A DNA stretch of 64,000 bases from Aquabacterium parvum (GCF_001447195.1 NZ_LFRI01000084.1:1-64000), one strand, 5' to 3'; shown: positions 1 to 9,263, counted from the first letter of the stretch. Notes: generated by a model not told the origin, from the letters alone. Made by a program: numbers and translations.

Positions 1-245
1 CCCAATTGCGCCACTACAAAGCATTCATGCAGTTGCCACTACAAAACTTCCGCAAAAATGTGCATAAGTCGTTGATTCACATGGAAGCGGCTTCACCAAA
101 AATGCGAAATCGGCATTTTGGTGTCGAACTCGGGGGTCCGCCAGCGCCGAGCTGCTGGAAACCCTGCCGACACTTGAGCTTGTCGCCACGGAGTTGGACG
201 TGGTCGAGGTTCGAGCCGTGAAGTTTGAAACCCGCAGATACCAAG
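1..245. other. Island-side sequence with no gene, two short repeat structures
   Basis: No convincing gene lies left of the integrase stop. The stretch holds an 11-bp direct repeat (GCCACTACAAA at 10-20 and 35-45) and a bulged inverted repeat, CACCAAAAATGC at 94-105 against GCATTTTGGTG at 113-123. The inverted repeat lies downstream of the leftward integrase gene but lacks the T-run of a clear intrinsic terminator. Short ORFs here have no recognisable domains. Confidence 0.4.
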
Positions 246-1580
246 TCAGCCATTGGCAGCGTGACCCGTCACGCGATCTTGATCCAAACTTCTGATGGAC
301 AGAGCGCCCTGCGACATCATGACAACAGGCGTCAATTTGCTGCCCCGAATCCAGTCGTCCACCATCTCGGCCCAACTTTGCAACATGGCCCGCCGCTGCT
401 CGGCGTATTCCGCCTTGTTGTAGACAGCACGCACCCCCTTCTGCTCGTGAGCCAGGCACTTCTCGATCCAGTCGGTGTTAAAGCCAGCCTCGTGAAGCAG
501 TGTTGATGCCGTCCTGCGCAAGTCATGCACGCAGAAGTGAGGGAGATCCAGTCCGTCCTTTTGGGCCTTTTCCACCGCCGCAGTAATCACACGGTTGAGC
601 GTAGCTTCGCTCATCGGCTTGTCGGTCTCATACCGACCGGGGAGCAAATATGGGCTGCTTCCAGCACAGGTTTTGAGGCCAACCAACAGATCGAGTGCCT
701 GACTGCTGAGATAGACCACATGCGCCCGCCTGGCCTTCATCCGCTCGGGCGGAATCGTCCAGGTGGCCGCATCAAAGTCCACCTCTTTCCAGGTCGCCAG
801 CAACAACTCGCCTTTGCGGCACATGGTCAGCAAGATGAACTTCACCGCCAGCTTCAGCGTGGGCAAGGTACCGATGGTGTCCAGCACCGAAAAGAACTGG
901 TGAATCTCCCCAGGCGTCAATGCGCGCTCCCTGGGCTTGAAGGTGGCAATGGCTGAAGCCTTCACCGCTTCAGCGGGATTCTCGATCTTGAGCCCCCTGG
1001 ACATGGCGTGCCGGTACACCTGCTGGATGACCTCGCGTACATGAACTGCCGTGGCCGGAGCGCCGCGCTCCTTGATCTTTTCGCACAGCGCGAGCACTTG
1101 GCTGGACGTGATCTCTTCCAGCTTGCGTTTGCCGAACTTGGGCAGCACATCACGATCCAGAATGCTCTTGCGCATCGCCGCCGTGCTGTCCGCCAGGCCG
1201 CCGTTTCGCAACCAGATGTCTGCAAAGAACTCGAAGGTGCCTGACTCTTGGCATTCCTTCTTAGCTTCAGATTTCACACGCGCTGGCGACTCCCCTCGGC
1301 TGACCATGTTCTTCGCTCTGGCCAGCAGGTCGCGCGCGTCAGCCAGCGAAAGCGGATCTCCGTACTTGATGTCCTCGGGGGCCCGCTTAGGCTGCGAGGC
1401 CTGGAACTCATCGTACTGCCCCAGTGTGAGCGTCTCCCGCCGCCCCGCGAGCCGGTAGTCATAGCGGAAAGTCAGTGTTCCTTTGAGTGAGACGACGACG
1501 TACATCCCATCGCGGTCCACCACCTTGTAGACCTTGTCCGTGGGCTTGAGGTTCTTGAGTTTGGTGTCTGTCAGTGCCAT
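246..1580 (-). CDS. Tyrosine recombinase / P4-type phage integrase
   Basis: Site-specific recombinase of 444 aa expected to integrate and excise a mobile element. The first ~90 residues look like the arm-binding DUF4102 region of P4-type integrases (TLTFRYDYRLAGRRETLTLG). A SAM-like core-binding region follows at about 115-210 and the catalytic domain at about 220-400. Catalytic residues are visible: R255 (TMCRKGELL), H352-x-x-R355 (VHDLRRTAS), H378 and the nucleophile Y387 (AVYNKAEY). A GAGGGG ribosome-binding site precedes the ATG. The gene starts about 220 bp from the 3' end of guaA and is read away from it, the usual layout at an island end. All catalytic residues are present, so it may be active. 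The rest of the element would lie left of the window. Confidence 0.93.
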   Translation of the reverse strand: MALTDTKLKNLKPTDKVYKVVDRDGMYVVVSLKGTLTFRYDYRLAGRRETLTLGQYDEFQASQPKRAPEDIKYGDPLSLADARDLLARAKNMVSRGESPARVKSEAKKECQESGTFEFFADIWLRNGGLADSTAAMRKSILDRDVLPKFGKRKLEEITSSQVLALCEKIKERGAPATAVHVREVIQQVYRHAMSRGLKIENPAEAVKASAIATFKPRERALTPGEIHQFFSVLDTIGTLPTLKLAVKFILLTMCRKGELLLATWKEVDFDAATWTIPPERMKARRAHVVYLSSQALDLLVGLKTCAGSSPYLLPGRYETDKPMSEATLNRVITAAVEKAQKDGLDLPHFCVHDLRRTASTLLHEAGFNTDWIEKCLAHEQKGVRAVYNKAEYAEQRRAMLQSWAEMVDDWIRGSKLTPVVMMSQGALSIRSLDQDRVTGHAANG

Positions 1581-1607
1581 TGGGTAACCCCTCTCTTACC
1601 TTGCATC

Positions 1608-1637
1608 GCTTACCGTCAGAGCATCAAGACGGTAAGC
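1608..1637. repeat. Perfect 10-bp inverted repeat upstream of the integrase
   Basis: GCTTACCGTC (1608-1617) and GACGGTAAGC (1628-1637) are exact inverted copies with a 10-nt spacer, beginning 28 nt upstream of the integrase start codon. Position and symmetry suit an operator or an excisionase/integrase binding site. The role is inferred. Confidence 0.55.
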
Positions 1638-1709
1638 AATCAAAGATCAATTGACTCAAAAAATCAACCGTCTTCCGTGCCGACAAAAACCTCGGGATGT
1701 CATGAAACC

Positions 1710-1773
1710 TCATGGGACGTCAAAAACAAAAAAGCCCTTGAAGATCAAGGGCTTAAATGCATTCATGAGACGT
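1710..1773 (+). repeat. Direct repeats TCATGRGACGT flanking the guaA terminator
   Basis: TCATGGGACGT at 1710-1720 and TCATGAGACGT at 1763-1773 differ at one base. They lie between the guaA 3' end and the integrase start. Repeated short motifs in the same orientation near an att site are typical of integrase arm-type sites. That reading is inference. Confidence 0.35.
1721..1754 (-). terminator. Intrinsic terminator downstream of guaA
   Basis: AAGCCCTTGA (1732-1741) pairs perfectly with TCAAGGGCTT (1745-1754) across a 3-nt loop. On the minus strand the stem is followed by a T-rich run (1721-1733). It lies about 46 bp beyond the guaA stop codon and separates guaA from the integrase. Confidence 0.8.
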
Positions 1774-1794
1774 TCTGGGACGGTGTGAACCGCC

Positions 1795-1830
1795 TTCAAA
1801 TCATTCCCACTCGATCGTTGCAGGCGGCTT
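1795..1830. other. Probable attachment site (att) at the guaA 3' end
   Basis: The 3' end of guaA is a known integration target for genomic islands, and an integrase gene sits directly beside it here. The crossover core would lie within the last few tens of bases of guaA, which encode the conserved C-terminal PATIEWE. The second copy that would define the core is not in the window, so the exact boundary is not established. Confidence 0.4.
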
Positions 1831-3405
1831 GGAGCTCACGTCGTAGGTCACGCGATTGATGCCGCGCACCTCGTTGATGATGCGGCCCGAGGTGCGCTTG
1901 AGCATGCTGTAAGGCAGCTCCGCCCAGTCGGCCGTCATGAAGTCGGACGTCTGCACGGCGCGCAGCGCCACCACGTAGTCATACGTGCGGCCATCACCCA
2001 TCACCCCCACGCTCTTGACCGGCAGGAACACGGTGAAAGCCTGCGAGGTCAGGTCGTACCAGCTCTTGCCCGTGGCCGGATCGATCGTGTTGCGCAGCTC
2101 TTCGATGAAGATGGCGTCGGCGCGGCGCAGCAGGTCGGCGTATTCCTTCTTCACTTCACCCAGGATGCGAACACCCAGGCCGGGGCCCGGGAACGGGTGA
2201 CGGTAGACCATCTCGGGCGGCAGGCCCAGGGCCACGCCCAGCTCACGCACCTCGTCCTTGAACAGCTCGCGCAGCGGCTCGAGCAGCTTCAGGCCCAGCT
2301 GTTCCGGCAGGCCACCCACGTTGTGGTGGCTCTTGATGGTGGTGGCCTTCTTGGTCTTGGTGCCACCGCTTTCCACCACGTCGGGGTAGATGGTGCCTTG
2401 GGCCAGGAAGGTCGCGCCCTTGACGCCGTTGCCGGCAGCCTTGAGCTTGCCGGCCTCGGCCTTGAACACGTCGACGAACAGTCCGCCGATGATCTTGCGC
2501 TTCTTCTCAGGGTCGGTCACGCCGGCCAGCTGGCCCAGGAACAGATCGCTGGCGTCCACGCGGATCACCTTGGCGTGCAGCTTGCCCTCGAACATGTCCA
2601 TGACCATGTCGCCTTCGTTCAGGCGCAGCAAGCCATGGTCAACGAACACGCAGGTCAGCTGGTCGCCGATGGCGCGGTGGATCAGGGCCGCGGCCACCGA
2701 CGAGTCCACGCCGCCTGACAGACCGAGGATGACCTCTTCGTCGCCCACCTGCTCGCGGATCCTGGCGACGGCTTCTTCGATGTAGTTGCCCATGATCCAG
2801 TCGCCCTGGCAACCTGCGATCTCGCGCACGAAGCGGTTGAGCATGGCCTGGCCTTGCACGGTGTGCGTGACCTCCGGATGGAACTGGACCGCGTAGTAGC
2901 CCTTCTCTTCATTCGCCATGCCGGCGATCGGGCAGCTCGGCGTCGAGGCCAGCAGCTTGAATCCCTCGGGCAGCTTGGTGACCTTGTCGCCGTGGCTCAT
3001 CCAGACCTTGAGCATGCCGTGGCCGTCGGCCGTGGTGAAGTCGGCGATGCCATCGAGCAACTTGGTGTGGCCGTGGGCGCGGACTTCGGCGTAGCCGAAC
3101 TCGCGGGTGTCGGACCAACTGACCTCACCGCCCAGTTGCACGGCCATGGTCTGCATGCCGTAGCAGATTCCCAGCACGGGCACGCCCAGGTCCCACACGG
3201 CCTGGGGAGCGCGCAGTTCATGGTCTTCATAGGTCGAAGCGTGGCTGCCCGACAGGATGATCCCCTTGGGCGCGAACGACTTGATGAAGTCGTCGGACAC
3301 GTCGTTGGGGTGGATTTCGCAGTAGACGTGGGCCTCGCGCACGCGGCGGGCGATCAACTGGGTGACCTGGGAGCCGAAGTCGAGGATGAGGATCTTGTCA
3401 TGCAT
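1801..3405 (-). CDS. guaA: GMP synthase (glutamine-hydrolysing)
   Basis: Converts XMP to GMP using ATP and glutamine, the last step of guanine nucleotide synthesis. Protein is 534 aa from the ATG at 3405 ([13 protein letters not shown]); a longer reading frame adds 16 residues that do not resemble the family. The N-terminal glutamine amidotransferase carries the triad C81 (LGICYGMQ), H176 and E178 (FHPEV). The ATP-pyrophosphatase P-loop is SGGVDS at 230-235. The C-terminal dimerisation domain ends in the canonical IEWE. The gene lies 52 bp downstream of an MFS gene and two genes after guaB on the same strand, so cotranscription with the MFS gene is possible. Its 3' end is the likely insertion site of a mobile element but remains intact. 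Confidence 0.98.
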   Translation of the reverse strand: MHDKILILDFGSQVTQLIARRVREAHVYCEIHPNDVSDDFIKSFAPKGIILSGSHASTYEDHELRAPQAVWDLGVPVLGICYGMQTMAVQLGGEVSWSDTREFGYAEVRAHGHTKLLDGIADFTTADGHGMLKVWMSHGDKVTKLPEGFKLLASTPSCPIAGMANEEKGYYAVQFHPEVTHTVQGQAMLNRFVREIAGCQGDWIMGNYIEEAVARIREQVGDEEVILGLSGGVDSSVAAALIHRAIGDQLTCVFVDHGLLRLNEGDMVMDMFEGKLHAKVIRVDASDLFLGQLAGVTDPEKKRKIIGGLFVDVFKAEAGKLKAAGNGVKGATFLAQGTIYPDVVESGGTKTKKATTIKSHHNVGGLPEQLGLKLLEPLRELFKDEVRELGVALGLPPEMVYRHPFPGPGLGVRILGEVKKEYADLLRRADAIFIEELRNTIDPATGKSWYDLTSQAFTVFLPVKSVGVMGDGRTYDYVVALRAVQTSDFMTADWAELPYSMLKRTSGRIINEVRGINRVTYDVSSKPPATIEWE

Positions 3406-3457
3406 GGTGAGGACTCTCGCGGAATTCAGATCGTGGGCGGGTCGGGGAAGCAAGGGG

Positions 3458-4696
3458 TCAGGTCGCTGCAGCAGCCTGGCGGGACATGTGGCGGCCGAGG
3501 TACCTCAGGCCCAGCCAGGCGGCCACGGCCTGGATGGCGGCGCACAGGTAGAAGGGAGCACCGATGCGCCAGTCGCCCTGCGGCAGGTCGCTGAAGACCG
3601 CCAGCAAAGGCGAGCCCATGAGGGGCCCCAGCACCGCGGCCACGCTGTTGATGGACGAGACCGCGCCCATGCTCTCGCCCTGGCGGGTCGGGTCGACCGA
3701 GTTGGAGATCAGGCTCTGCAGGCCGGGCTGCACCATGAAACCAAAGAGGTTGAGCGCGATCACCACATACATCATCCAGCCCTCGGGCACGACGCCCCAG
3801 GCAAAGAAGGCGATGGTGGACGACACCAACCCGATGCGCACCAGCTTGTCGGTGGGCATGAACTTCTGGAACTGGCGCAGCAGCCCGCCCTGCACCAGCA
3901 CCGCCATCATGCCCACGGCAAACAGCGAAAGACCGTTGTCCTTCGGGCTCCAGCCGAATTTGAACTCGGTGTAGAGGAACCAACTGGTGTGCAGGCAGAA
4001 CTGCGCCAGGATGGACAAGCCCATCACCCACAGCAGGATTTCGACGCCCTTGAGCTGACGCAGGTTGGCCAGCGCGGTGAAGGGGTTGGCGCGAGAAAGC
4101 ACGAACTCGCGGCGCTTGTCTACCGGCAGCGATTCCGGCAGCACGATGTAACCGTACACACAGTTCAGCAGCGTCAGGCTGCCCGCGAGCAAGAAGGGCC
4201 AGTGCACGTTGTGGTCGCCCAGCAACCCGCCCAGCACGGGCCCCAGGATGAAGCCCACGCCGAACATCGCGCCGAGCAGGCCATAGTTCTTGGCGCGGTC
4301 CTTGGGCTCGGTGATGTCGGCCACGTAGGCATTCGCCACGGCGATGTTGGCGCACACCGCACCACCCATGATGCGCACGGCCAGCAGCATCCAGAACTCG
4401 GTGGCCAGCGCCGTGACGAAGAAGTTGATGGCCATGCCGAACAAGCCCAACAGCAGCACCGGCCGGCGGCCGTAGCGATCGGACAAGGCCCCCAGCACCG
4501 GCGCACTGAAGAACTGCGCCACCGCGAACGCCGCCTGAGCCAGGCCATAGCCCACCGACGTGCTGGCGCCCGACGCCATGAACGTGCCAATCAGCTTGGG
4601 CAGCACGGGTGCGATGATGCCGATCGACATCATGTCGAGCAGCACCGTGATCATGATGAAGGGCATGGCTGCCTGGCGGCTGCTGTGGGATGCCAT
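3458..4696 (-). CDS. MFS transporter, TetA/TCR-like drug exporter family
   Basis: Predicted inner-membrane proton-coupled exporter of 412 aa from the ATG at 4696. About twelve hydrophobic segments are visible. Motif A of the major facilitator superfamily is clear in the loop after TM2 ([17 protein letters not shown]), and the family hallmark [10 protein letters not shown] occurs near TM5. The closest recognisable group is the tetracycline-resistance-like TCR subfamily, but the substrate cannot be read from sequence. A possible GTG start at 4735 lies inside the guaB terminator stem, so the internal ATG is preferred; neither has a strong ribosome-binding site. It sits between guaB and guaA in the same orientation, which hints at but does not prove a link to purine or analogue export. 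Confidence 0.85.
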   Translation of the reverse strand: MASHSSRQAAMPFIMITVLLDMMSIGIIAPVLPKLIGTFMASGASTSVGYGLAQAAFAVAQFFSAPVLGALSDRYGRRPVLLLGLFGMAINFFVTALATEFWMLLAVRIMGGAVCANIAVANAYVADITEPKDRAKNYGLLGAMFGVGFILGPVLGGLLGDHNVHWPFLLAGSLTLLNCVYGYIVLPESLPVDKRREFVLSRANPFTALANLRQLKGVEILLWVMGLSILAQFCLHTSWFLYTEFKFGWSPKDNGLSLFAVGMMAVLVQGGLLRQFQKFMPTDKLVRIGLVSSTIAFFAWGVVPEGWMMYVVIALNLFGFMVQPGLQSLISNSVDPTRQGESMGAVSSINSVAAVLGPLMGSPLLAVFSDLPQGDWRIGAPFYLCAAIQAVAAWLGLRYLGRHMSRQAAAAT

Positions 4697-4722
4697 CGGT
4701 GATTGGTGTGTTCGGTGGTCTG

Positions 4723-4752
4723 AAAAAAACGGCACCGGCCGAAGCCGGTGTC
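4723..4752 (-). terminator. Intrinsic terminator downstream of guaB
   Basis: CACCGGC (4733-4739) and GCCGGTG (4744-4750) form a stem with a CGAA tetraloop, extendable to 4731-4752. On the minus strand it is followed by seven consecutive T residues (4723-4729). It separates guaB from the downstream MFS gene, so guaB is probably largely monocistronic. Confidence 0.85.
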
Positions 4753-4825
4753 GCGGGATGTTCAGGGAATCAGGCGGGGCGGACCACCAGGGCCATCCGA
4801 AGATGTCGCCCTCGCCTGTTGCGCG

Positions 4826-6298
4826 TCACTCCATGCGGTAGTTCGGCGCTTCCTTGGTGATCTGCACATCGTGCACGTGGCTTTCGCGGATGCCAGCGGC
4901 CGTGATCTCGACGAACTCGGCTTTGTTGTGCATCTCGGTGATGGTGCCGCAACCGCAGTAACCCATCGAAGCGCGCAAGCCGCCGGCCATCTGGTACAGG
5001 ATCGTGATGACCGAGCCCTTGTAGGGCACGCGACCTTCGATGCCTTCGGGCACCAGCTTGTCTGCGTTGGGATTGGTCGTCTCGTCGTTTTCCTGGAAGT
5101 AGCGGTCGGCCGAGCCGTCCTTCATGGCGCCGATCGAGCCCATGCCGCGGTAGCTCTTGTAGCTGCGGCCCTGGAACAGGATGACTTCGCCTGGTGCTTC
5201 TTCGGTGCCGGCGAACATGCCGCCCATCATCACGGTGCTGGCGCCCGCGGCGATCGCCTTGGCGATGTCGCCGGAGTAGCGGATGCCGCCGTCGGCGATC
5301 AGGGGCACGCCGGTGCCTTGCAGCGCCGTGGCCACGTTGTCGATGGCCATGATCTGCGGCACGCCCACACCGGCGACGATGCGCGTGGTGCAGATGGAGC
5401 CGGGGCCGATGCCGACCTTGACGCCGTCGGCGCCAGCTTCGACCAACGCCAGAGCAGCCGCGCCGGTGGCAATGTTGCCGCCGATGACGTCGACTTGCGG
5501 GAAGTTCTTCTTGACCCAGCGCACGCGCTCGATCACGCCATGGCTGTGGCCGTGGGCGGTGTCCACCACGAGGGCGTCGACGCCGGCCTTGACCAGCAGC
5601 TCGACGCGCTCTTCGGTGCCCTCACCCACGCCCACCGCAGCGCCCACGCGCAGCTTGCCGTGAGCATCACGGGCGGCATTGGGGAAGGTGTTTTGTTTGG
5701 TGATGTCCTTGACGGTGAACACACCGCGCAGCTCGTTGGCGTCGTTGATCATCAGCACGCGCTCGAGCTTGTGCTGGTGCATCAAGGCCTTGGCTTCGGC
5801 CTGTGTGGCACCGTCCTTGACGGTGATCAGGCGTTCGCGCGGGGTCATGATCTCGCGAACCGGCGCGTCCAGGCGCGTCTCGAAACGCAGGTCGCGCCCC
5901 GTGACGATGCCCACGACCTTGCCGTTGTCCACCACCGGGAAGCCGGAGATACCATGCTGGGTCGACAACTCGATCACATCGCGGACCTTGACGCCCGAGG
6001 AAATGGTGATCGGGTCGCGCAGCACGCCGGACTCGTAGCGCTTGACGCGCGCCACTTCAGCGGCCTGCTGCTTGGGCGACAGGTTTTTGTGGATGATGCC
6101 GATGCCACCTTCCTGGGCGATCGCGATCGCCAGGCGGGCTTCCGTGACGGTGTCCATGGCGGCGGACACCAGCGGCAGATTCAATTGGATGTTGCGGGAC
6201 AGGCGGGTGGCCAGCGAGGTGTCGCGGGGCAACACCTGGGAATAAGCGGGCACCAGCAGCACGTCGTCGAACGTGAGGGCTTTACCGAGCAGGCGCAT
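4826..6298 (-). CDS. guaB: IMP dehydrogenase
   Basis: Oxidises IMP to XMP with NAD+, the committed step of guanine nucleotide synthesis. Protein is 490 aa from the ATG at 6298 with a GGAG ribosome-binding site; a TTG two codons upstream is less likely. The N-terminal barrel strand [13 protein letters not shown], two CBS domains at about residues 93-205, the phosphate-binding segment GNIATG, the catalytic cysteine C303 in GPGSICTTR and the C-terminal flap region KGSV are all present. Length and motif order match the bacterial enzyme. It is followed by an intrinsic terminator, and a perfect TATAAT box lies just upstream. Confidence 0.98.
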   Translation of the reverse strand: MRLLGKALTFDDVLLVPAYSQVLPRDTSLATRLSRNIQLNLPLVSAAMDTVTEARLAIAIAQEGGIGIIHKNLSPKQQAAEVARVKRYESGVLRDPITISSGVKVRDVIELSTQHGISGFPVVDNGKVVGIVTGRDLRFETRLDAPVREIMTPRERLITVKDGATQAEAKALMHQHKLERVLMINDANELRGVFTVKDITKQNTFPNAARDAHGKLRVGAAVGVGEGTEERVELLVKAGVDALVVDTAHGHSHGVIERVRWVKKNFPQVDVIGGNIATGAAALALVEAGADGVKVGIGPGSICTTRIVAGVGVPQIMAIDNVATALQGTGVPLIADGGIRYSGDIAKAIAAGASTVMMGGMFAGTEEAPGEVILFQGRSYKSYRGMGSIGAMKDGSADRYFQENDETTNPNADKLVPEGIEGRVPYKGSVITILYQMAGGLRASMGYCGCGTITEMHNKAEFVEITAAGIRESHVHDVQITKEAPNYRME

Positions 6299-6324
6299 GA
6301 ACAAGGCTCCAGACGCAAAAGCGG

Positions 6325-6330
6325 ATTATA
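6325..6330 (-). promoter_or_regulatory. Candidate -10 box of the guaB promoter
   Basis: TATAAT reads exactly on the minus strand 27 bp upstream of the guaB ATG. No good -35 hexamer is seen at 16-18 bp spacing. The region is divergent towards the DUF4124 gene, so promoter elements for both must fit in about 139 bp. Confidence 0.5.
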
Positions 6331-6437
6331 CGCGGAGCCGAGAGGCCCTTTGCGGAGGCGCATGTTGTGAGCGAATCCGCGAAAACCACAAGGTGCTCAA
6401 TGGCCTGGCGCCCACATCGGGCACTAAACTGCACGGC

Positions 6438-6965
6438 ATGAAAAACACGCGCGCAACGTCGATGTGGGGTGCCGTCCTCGGGACCGCAGCCGCCATGCTG
6501 CTGGCTCTGCCCAATGCGGCATGGGCCCAGTGGAAGTGGCGAGATGCCAATGGCGTCACGCAATACACCGACCGGCCGCCTCCTGCCGGCACGCCTGACA
6601 GCCACATCCTGACGCGCCCCGCTGCGGCCCGCACGCCCAAGGTCGTCCCCGCATCGGCCCCGACGCCAGCCTCGGCCCCCGAAGTCAAGCCGGGCGCTCA
6701 AGCCAAGGCAGGAGACCCGGAACTCGAAGCCAAGCGCAAAAAGGCCGAGGAACAAAAAGCCGCCGAACGTAAAGTCGAGGAAGAAAAGCAGGCCAAGGTT
6801 CGCAGCGAGAACTGCGAGCGCGCGCGTGGCTATGAGCGTTCACTGCAAAGCGGCCAGCGCATCGTGCGCACCAACGAAAAGGGTGAGCGCGAAGTCCTCG
6901 ACGACAACGCTCGCGCGGAAGAGTCGCAGCGCACCCGCGAGGCCATCGAGAGCAACTGCCGCTGA
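6438..6965 (+). CDS. DUF4124 domain-containing secreted protein
   Basis: Protein of 175 aa from the ATG at 6438, with a clear Sec signal peptide: basic start (MKNTR), hydrophobic core and AWA-Q cleavage region at about residue 33. The DUF4124 signature follows directly (WKWRDANGVTQYTDRPPP), a short domain common in proteobacterial periplasmic proteins of unknown function. After a proline/alanine-rich linker the C-terminal half is highly charged (KAEEQKAAERKVEEEKQAK), probably helical or coiled-coil, with two cysteines. It is divergent from guaB. The family function is unknown. Confidence 0.85.
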   Translation: MKNTRATSMWGAVLGTAAAMLLALPNAAWAQWKWRDANGVTQYTDRPPPAGTPDSHILTRPAAARTPKVVPASAPTPASAPEVKPGAQAKAGDPELEAKRKKAEEQKAAERKVEEEKQAKVRSENCERARGYERSLQSGQRIVRTNEKGEREVLDDNARAEESQRTREAIESNCR

Positions 6966-7008
6966 GCTGCCGCCGGTCGCCAGCGCTAGCAGCAGCGCCC
7001 TGCCCGCT

Positions 7009-7410
7009 TCAGCCTGATGCCTCCGGCCCGTGGGGCTTGTTCTTGGGTGATCGGTGGATGCCTTTGGGCAGCTTTTCGCCCTGAGCCCGGTAGCGAACCC
7101 GCCTGGCTTCTTTCGGGTCCACGTTGAGCCCCCGAACGACCTCGATGCGGTCCCGCTCTCGCAGCACGTGTCCAGGGCGCTCTTTGCGACCCCAAACGCC
7201 CACCGACCATTGCCCCGCTGCCAGCGCTTCTTCGGTCAAGCCCGCAACCTGATCGAACAAGCCGCTGGCGCACAGGGCGTCGCGCACGGTGCTGCCAGCA
7301 GGCAGGCTCAGGCAAACGATGCGCACCTCGCGCGGGGCCGCGCCCACGGCCACTTCAACGTGGACATTGGGGGCCTCAGTCACATTGTGCACCGACTCAA
7401 CGCGGCCCAT
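7009..7410 (-). CDS. rnfH: RnfH family ubiquitin-like protein
   Basis: Small protein of the RnfH/UPF0125 family, which adopts a ubiquitin-like beta-grasp fold; its cellular role is not well defined. Family features include VHVEVAV at the start, LPAGSTVRDAL, WSVGVWGRK and LRERDRIEVVRGLNVDPKEARR. Coordinates use the ATG at 7410, which overlaps the end of ratA by 14 bp. A GTG at 7383 (giving VTEAPNVHVEV) matches the usual family start better and is a serious alternative. The basic C-terminal tail is typical. Position directly after ratA and opposite smpB is a conserved arrangement in Beta- and Gammaproteobacteria, supporting the call. Confidence 0.88.
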   Translation of the reverse strand: MGRVESVHNVTEAPNVHVEVAVGAAPREVRIVCLSLPAGSTVRDALCASGLFDQVAGLTEEALAAGQWSVGVWGRKERPGHVLRERDRIEVVRGLNVDPKEARRVRYRAQGEKLPKGIHRSPKNKPHGPEASG

Positions 7411-7876
7411 GCACTTGCTCGGCCCGCTTGACGAAGGCCTCGACAAAGGTGTTGGCGATGCGATCAAACACCGGGCTGACCACCAAGGACAGCGCCCGAC
7501 TGGCGAAAGCGTAGTTCAGCGAGAATTCAACCTTGCAAGCGGGGGCATCGATCGGGTCTTGCCCCTCGGGCGCTGCCTGACCAGGCTTTTGCAAAGGCGT
7601 GAACAACCAGGTCCCCTCCAGGTGAGAGAAAGGACCATCGACCAGGTTCATGATGACGCTGCGGCCCGGCACCTGCACGTTGCGCGTGGTGAAGGCCTGG
7701 TGCACGCCCGCGAAAGCGATGTGCACGCGAGCGGTCACGCCGTCGTCGTGGGTCTGCAGGACCTCGGCGCGGTCGCACCAGGGCAGGAACTGGGGGTAGT
7801 CTTGAACGCCGGTCACCAGCCCATACATTTCACGGGGCGAGTACCAAAGCAAGACGGACTTGTGCACGTGCTTCAT
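7397..7876 (-). CDS. ratA: RatA-like START/Coq10 family protein
   Basis: Protein of 159 aa in the polyketide cyclase/START (Coq10-RatA) superfamily. Homologues have been described as a ribosome-association toxin in E. coli and as ubiquinone-binding Coq10 in mitochondria; which role applies here is not known. The ATG at 7876 gives the standard start [18 protein letters not shown]; the longer frame upstream overlaps the smpB promoter region. Typical segments are [11 protein letters not shown], the central FTTRN and the C-terminal [10 protein letters not shown]. It starts 37 bp from divergent smpB and is followed by overlapping rnfH. Confidence 0.9.
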   Translation of the reverse strand: MKHVHKSVLLWYSPREMYGLVTGVQDYPQFLPWCDRAEVLQTHDDGVTARVHIAFAGVHQAFTTRNVQVPGRSVIMNLVDGPFSHLEGTWLFTPLQKPGQAAPEGQDPIDAPACKVEFSLNYAFASRALSLVVSPVFDRIANTFVEAFVKRAEQVHGPR

Positions 7877-7878
7877 AG

Positions 7879-7890
7879 AATGTCGACATT
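7879..7890. promoter_or_regulatory. 12-bp palindrome in the ratA/smpB divergent spacer
   Basis: AATGTCGACATT is a perfect palindrome inside the 37-bp gap between the divergent start codons. It could be an operator serving both genes or a coincidence of overlapping promoter elements. No matching regulator was recognised. Confidence 0.35.
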
Positions 7891-7913
7891 TTAAGGACCC
7901 TTCGGTCAAACCC

Positions 7914-8378
7914 ATGTCCATCGCAGAAAACAGAAAAGCCCACTTCAACTACCACATCGAGGAACGCTTCGAGGCGGGCGTCGTGCTGGAGGGTTGGGAG
8001 GTCAAGGCCATCCGCGACGGGCAGGTCCAGATGACCGACGGCTACGTGGTGGTCAAGGACGGCGAGCTCTTTTTGATCGGGTTGCGCATCAACGCGCTGC
8101 GCTCGGCCTCCACCCACGTCAAGCCAGACGCCGACCGCACCAAGAAGCTGCTGATGCACCGCAAGGAGATCCAGCGGCTGATCGGCAAGACGGAGCAAAA
8201 GGGTTACACCATGGTGCCCTTGAACCTGCACTGGAAGGGTGGCAGAGTCAAGGCAGACATCGCGCTGGCCAAGGGCAAGGCCGAGCACGACAAGCGCAAC
8301 ACCATCAAGGACCGAGACTGGGAACGCGAGAAGGGCCGCCTGATGCGCAACAAGGTCTCGTCGTCCGGCAAGGAGTGA
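7914..8378 (+). CDS. smpB: SsrA-binding protein (trans-translation)
   Basis: Binds tmRNA and delivers it to stalled ribosomes. Protein is 154 aa from the ATG at 7914 ([22 protein letters not shown]); the upstream extension of the frame crosses the ratA start and is rejected. The OB-fold core shows [18 protein letters not shown], the conserved [18 protein letters not shown] segment and the basic C-terminal tail ([18 protein letters not shown]) that enters the mRNA channel. Length is typical. A ribosome-associated gene pair (ratA-rnfH) lies opposite. Confidence 0.98.
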   Translation: MSIAENRKAHFNYHIEERFEAGVVLEGWEVKAIRDGQVQMTDGYVVVKDGELFLIGLRINALRSASTHVKPDADRTKKLLMHRKEIQRLIGKTEQKGYTMVPLNLHWKGGRVKADIALAKGKAEHDKRNTIKDRDWEREKGRLMRNKVSSSGKE

Positions 8379-8381
8379 ACC

Positions 8382-9263
8382 ATGAGTGCCGACCACACCC
8401 ACGTGCCGATCGTTCCGCGCGAGAAGCTCGATTTCGGGATGGACGGCGACATCCCTCGTTACTGGATGGGCAACGACGCTTTCAAGACGCGCTTTTTCGA
8501 TGCGATGTCGACGCTGTTCCCGCAAGGCGAGAAGTTCTTCATCACCAGCGTGCGCGAGTTCAAGGACGAGGTGACCGACCCCAAGCTGCAGGCCGAGGTG
8601 CGGGACTTCACGCGCCAGGAAGCCCAGCACAGCCTCATCCACCGTCAGTTCAATGACCGACTGGCGGCCCAGGGCGTGGACATCGAGTCCATAGACCGGC
8701 AGCTGGCCGAGCACTTCTTCGAGCGCATGCCCAAGTTCACCTCGCGCTTTCAGCGCTTGTCGGCCACGGCGGCTTTCGAGCACCTGACGGCGATGATGTG
8801 CACCTGCTTTTTCGAGCGCCGAGAGTTGCTGGAAACGAGCGACCCGCGCGTGCGCGCCATGTACGCCTGGCACGCCGTCGAAGAAGTGGAGCACAAGGCC
8901 GTGGCCTTCGACGTGCTCACGCAGGTGGCCAAGGTGTCCTACTTCAGACGCATCCTCTCGATGCTGCTGGTGAGCATCGGCTTTCCGATCACGGTGATGC
9001 TGATCATGAACCACATGCTGCAGGTCGATGGATTCAGCCGCTGGCAGCGCACGAAGATGTGGGTGCGCGGGCTGTGGTGGTTCCACAAGCCGGGTGGTTT
9101 GTTCTAGAACACCTGGGGCTACTACTTCGCCTACTTCAAACCGGGCTTTCACCCCTGGAAGGTCAAGGAGATGCCGAGCTACGGCACCTGGCTGCGCACC
9201 TTCGAGGCCACGGGTGACGCGGTGGCGGCAGGCAACGCGCTGCATGCGGCCGCTGGGCGATGA
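8382..9263 (+). pseudogene. Metal-dependent hydrolase (PF10118-like) interrupted by in-frame TAG
   Basis: The frame opens at 8382, three bases after smpB, and encodes 241 aa before a TAG at 9105-9107. The same frame then continues for 51 sense codons to a TGA at 9261-9263 with sensible protein sequence (NTWGYYFAYFKPGFHPW), giving a full length of about 293 codons, as expected for this family. The first part shows a His/Glu-rich helical core (FTRQEAQHSLIHRQFN, then YAWHAVEEVEHKAVAFD) that would bind metal, and one or two hydrophobic helices near residues 192-215. The enzymatic substrate of the family is not established. The TAG may be a nonsense mutation, a sequencing error or a suppressed codon; without readthrough the C-terminal sixth is lost. 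Confidence 0.8.
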
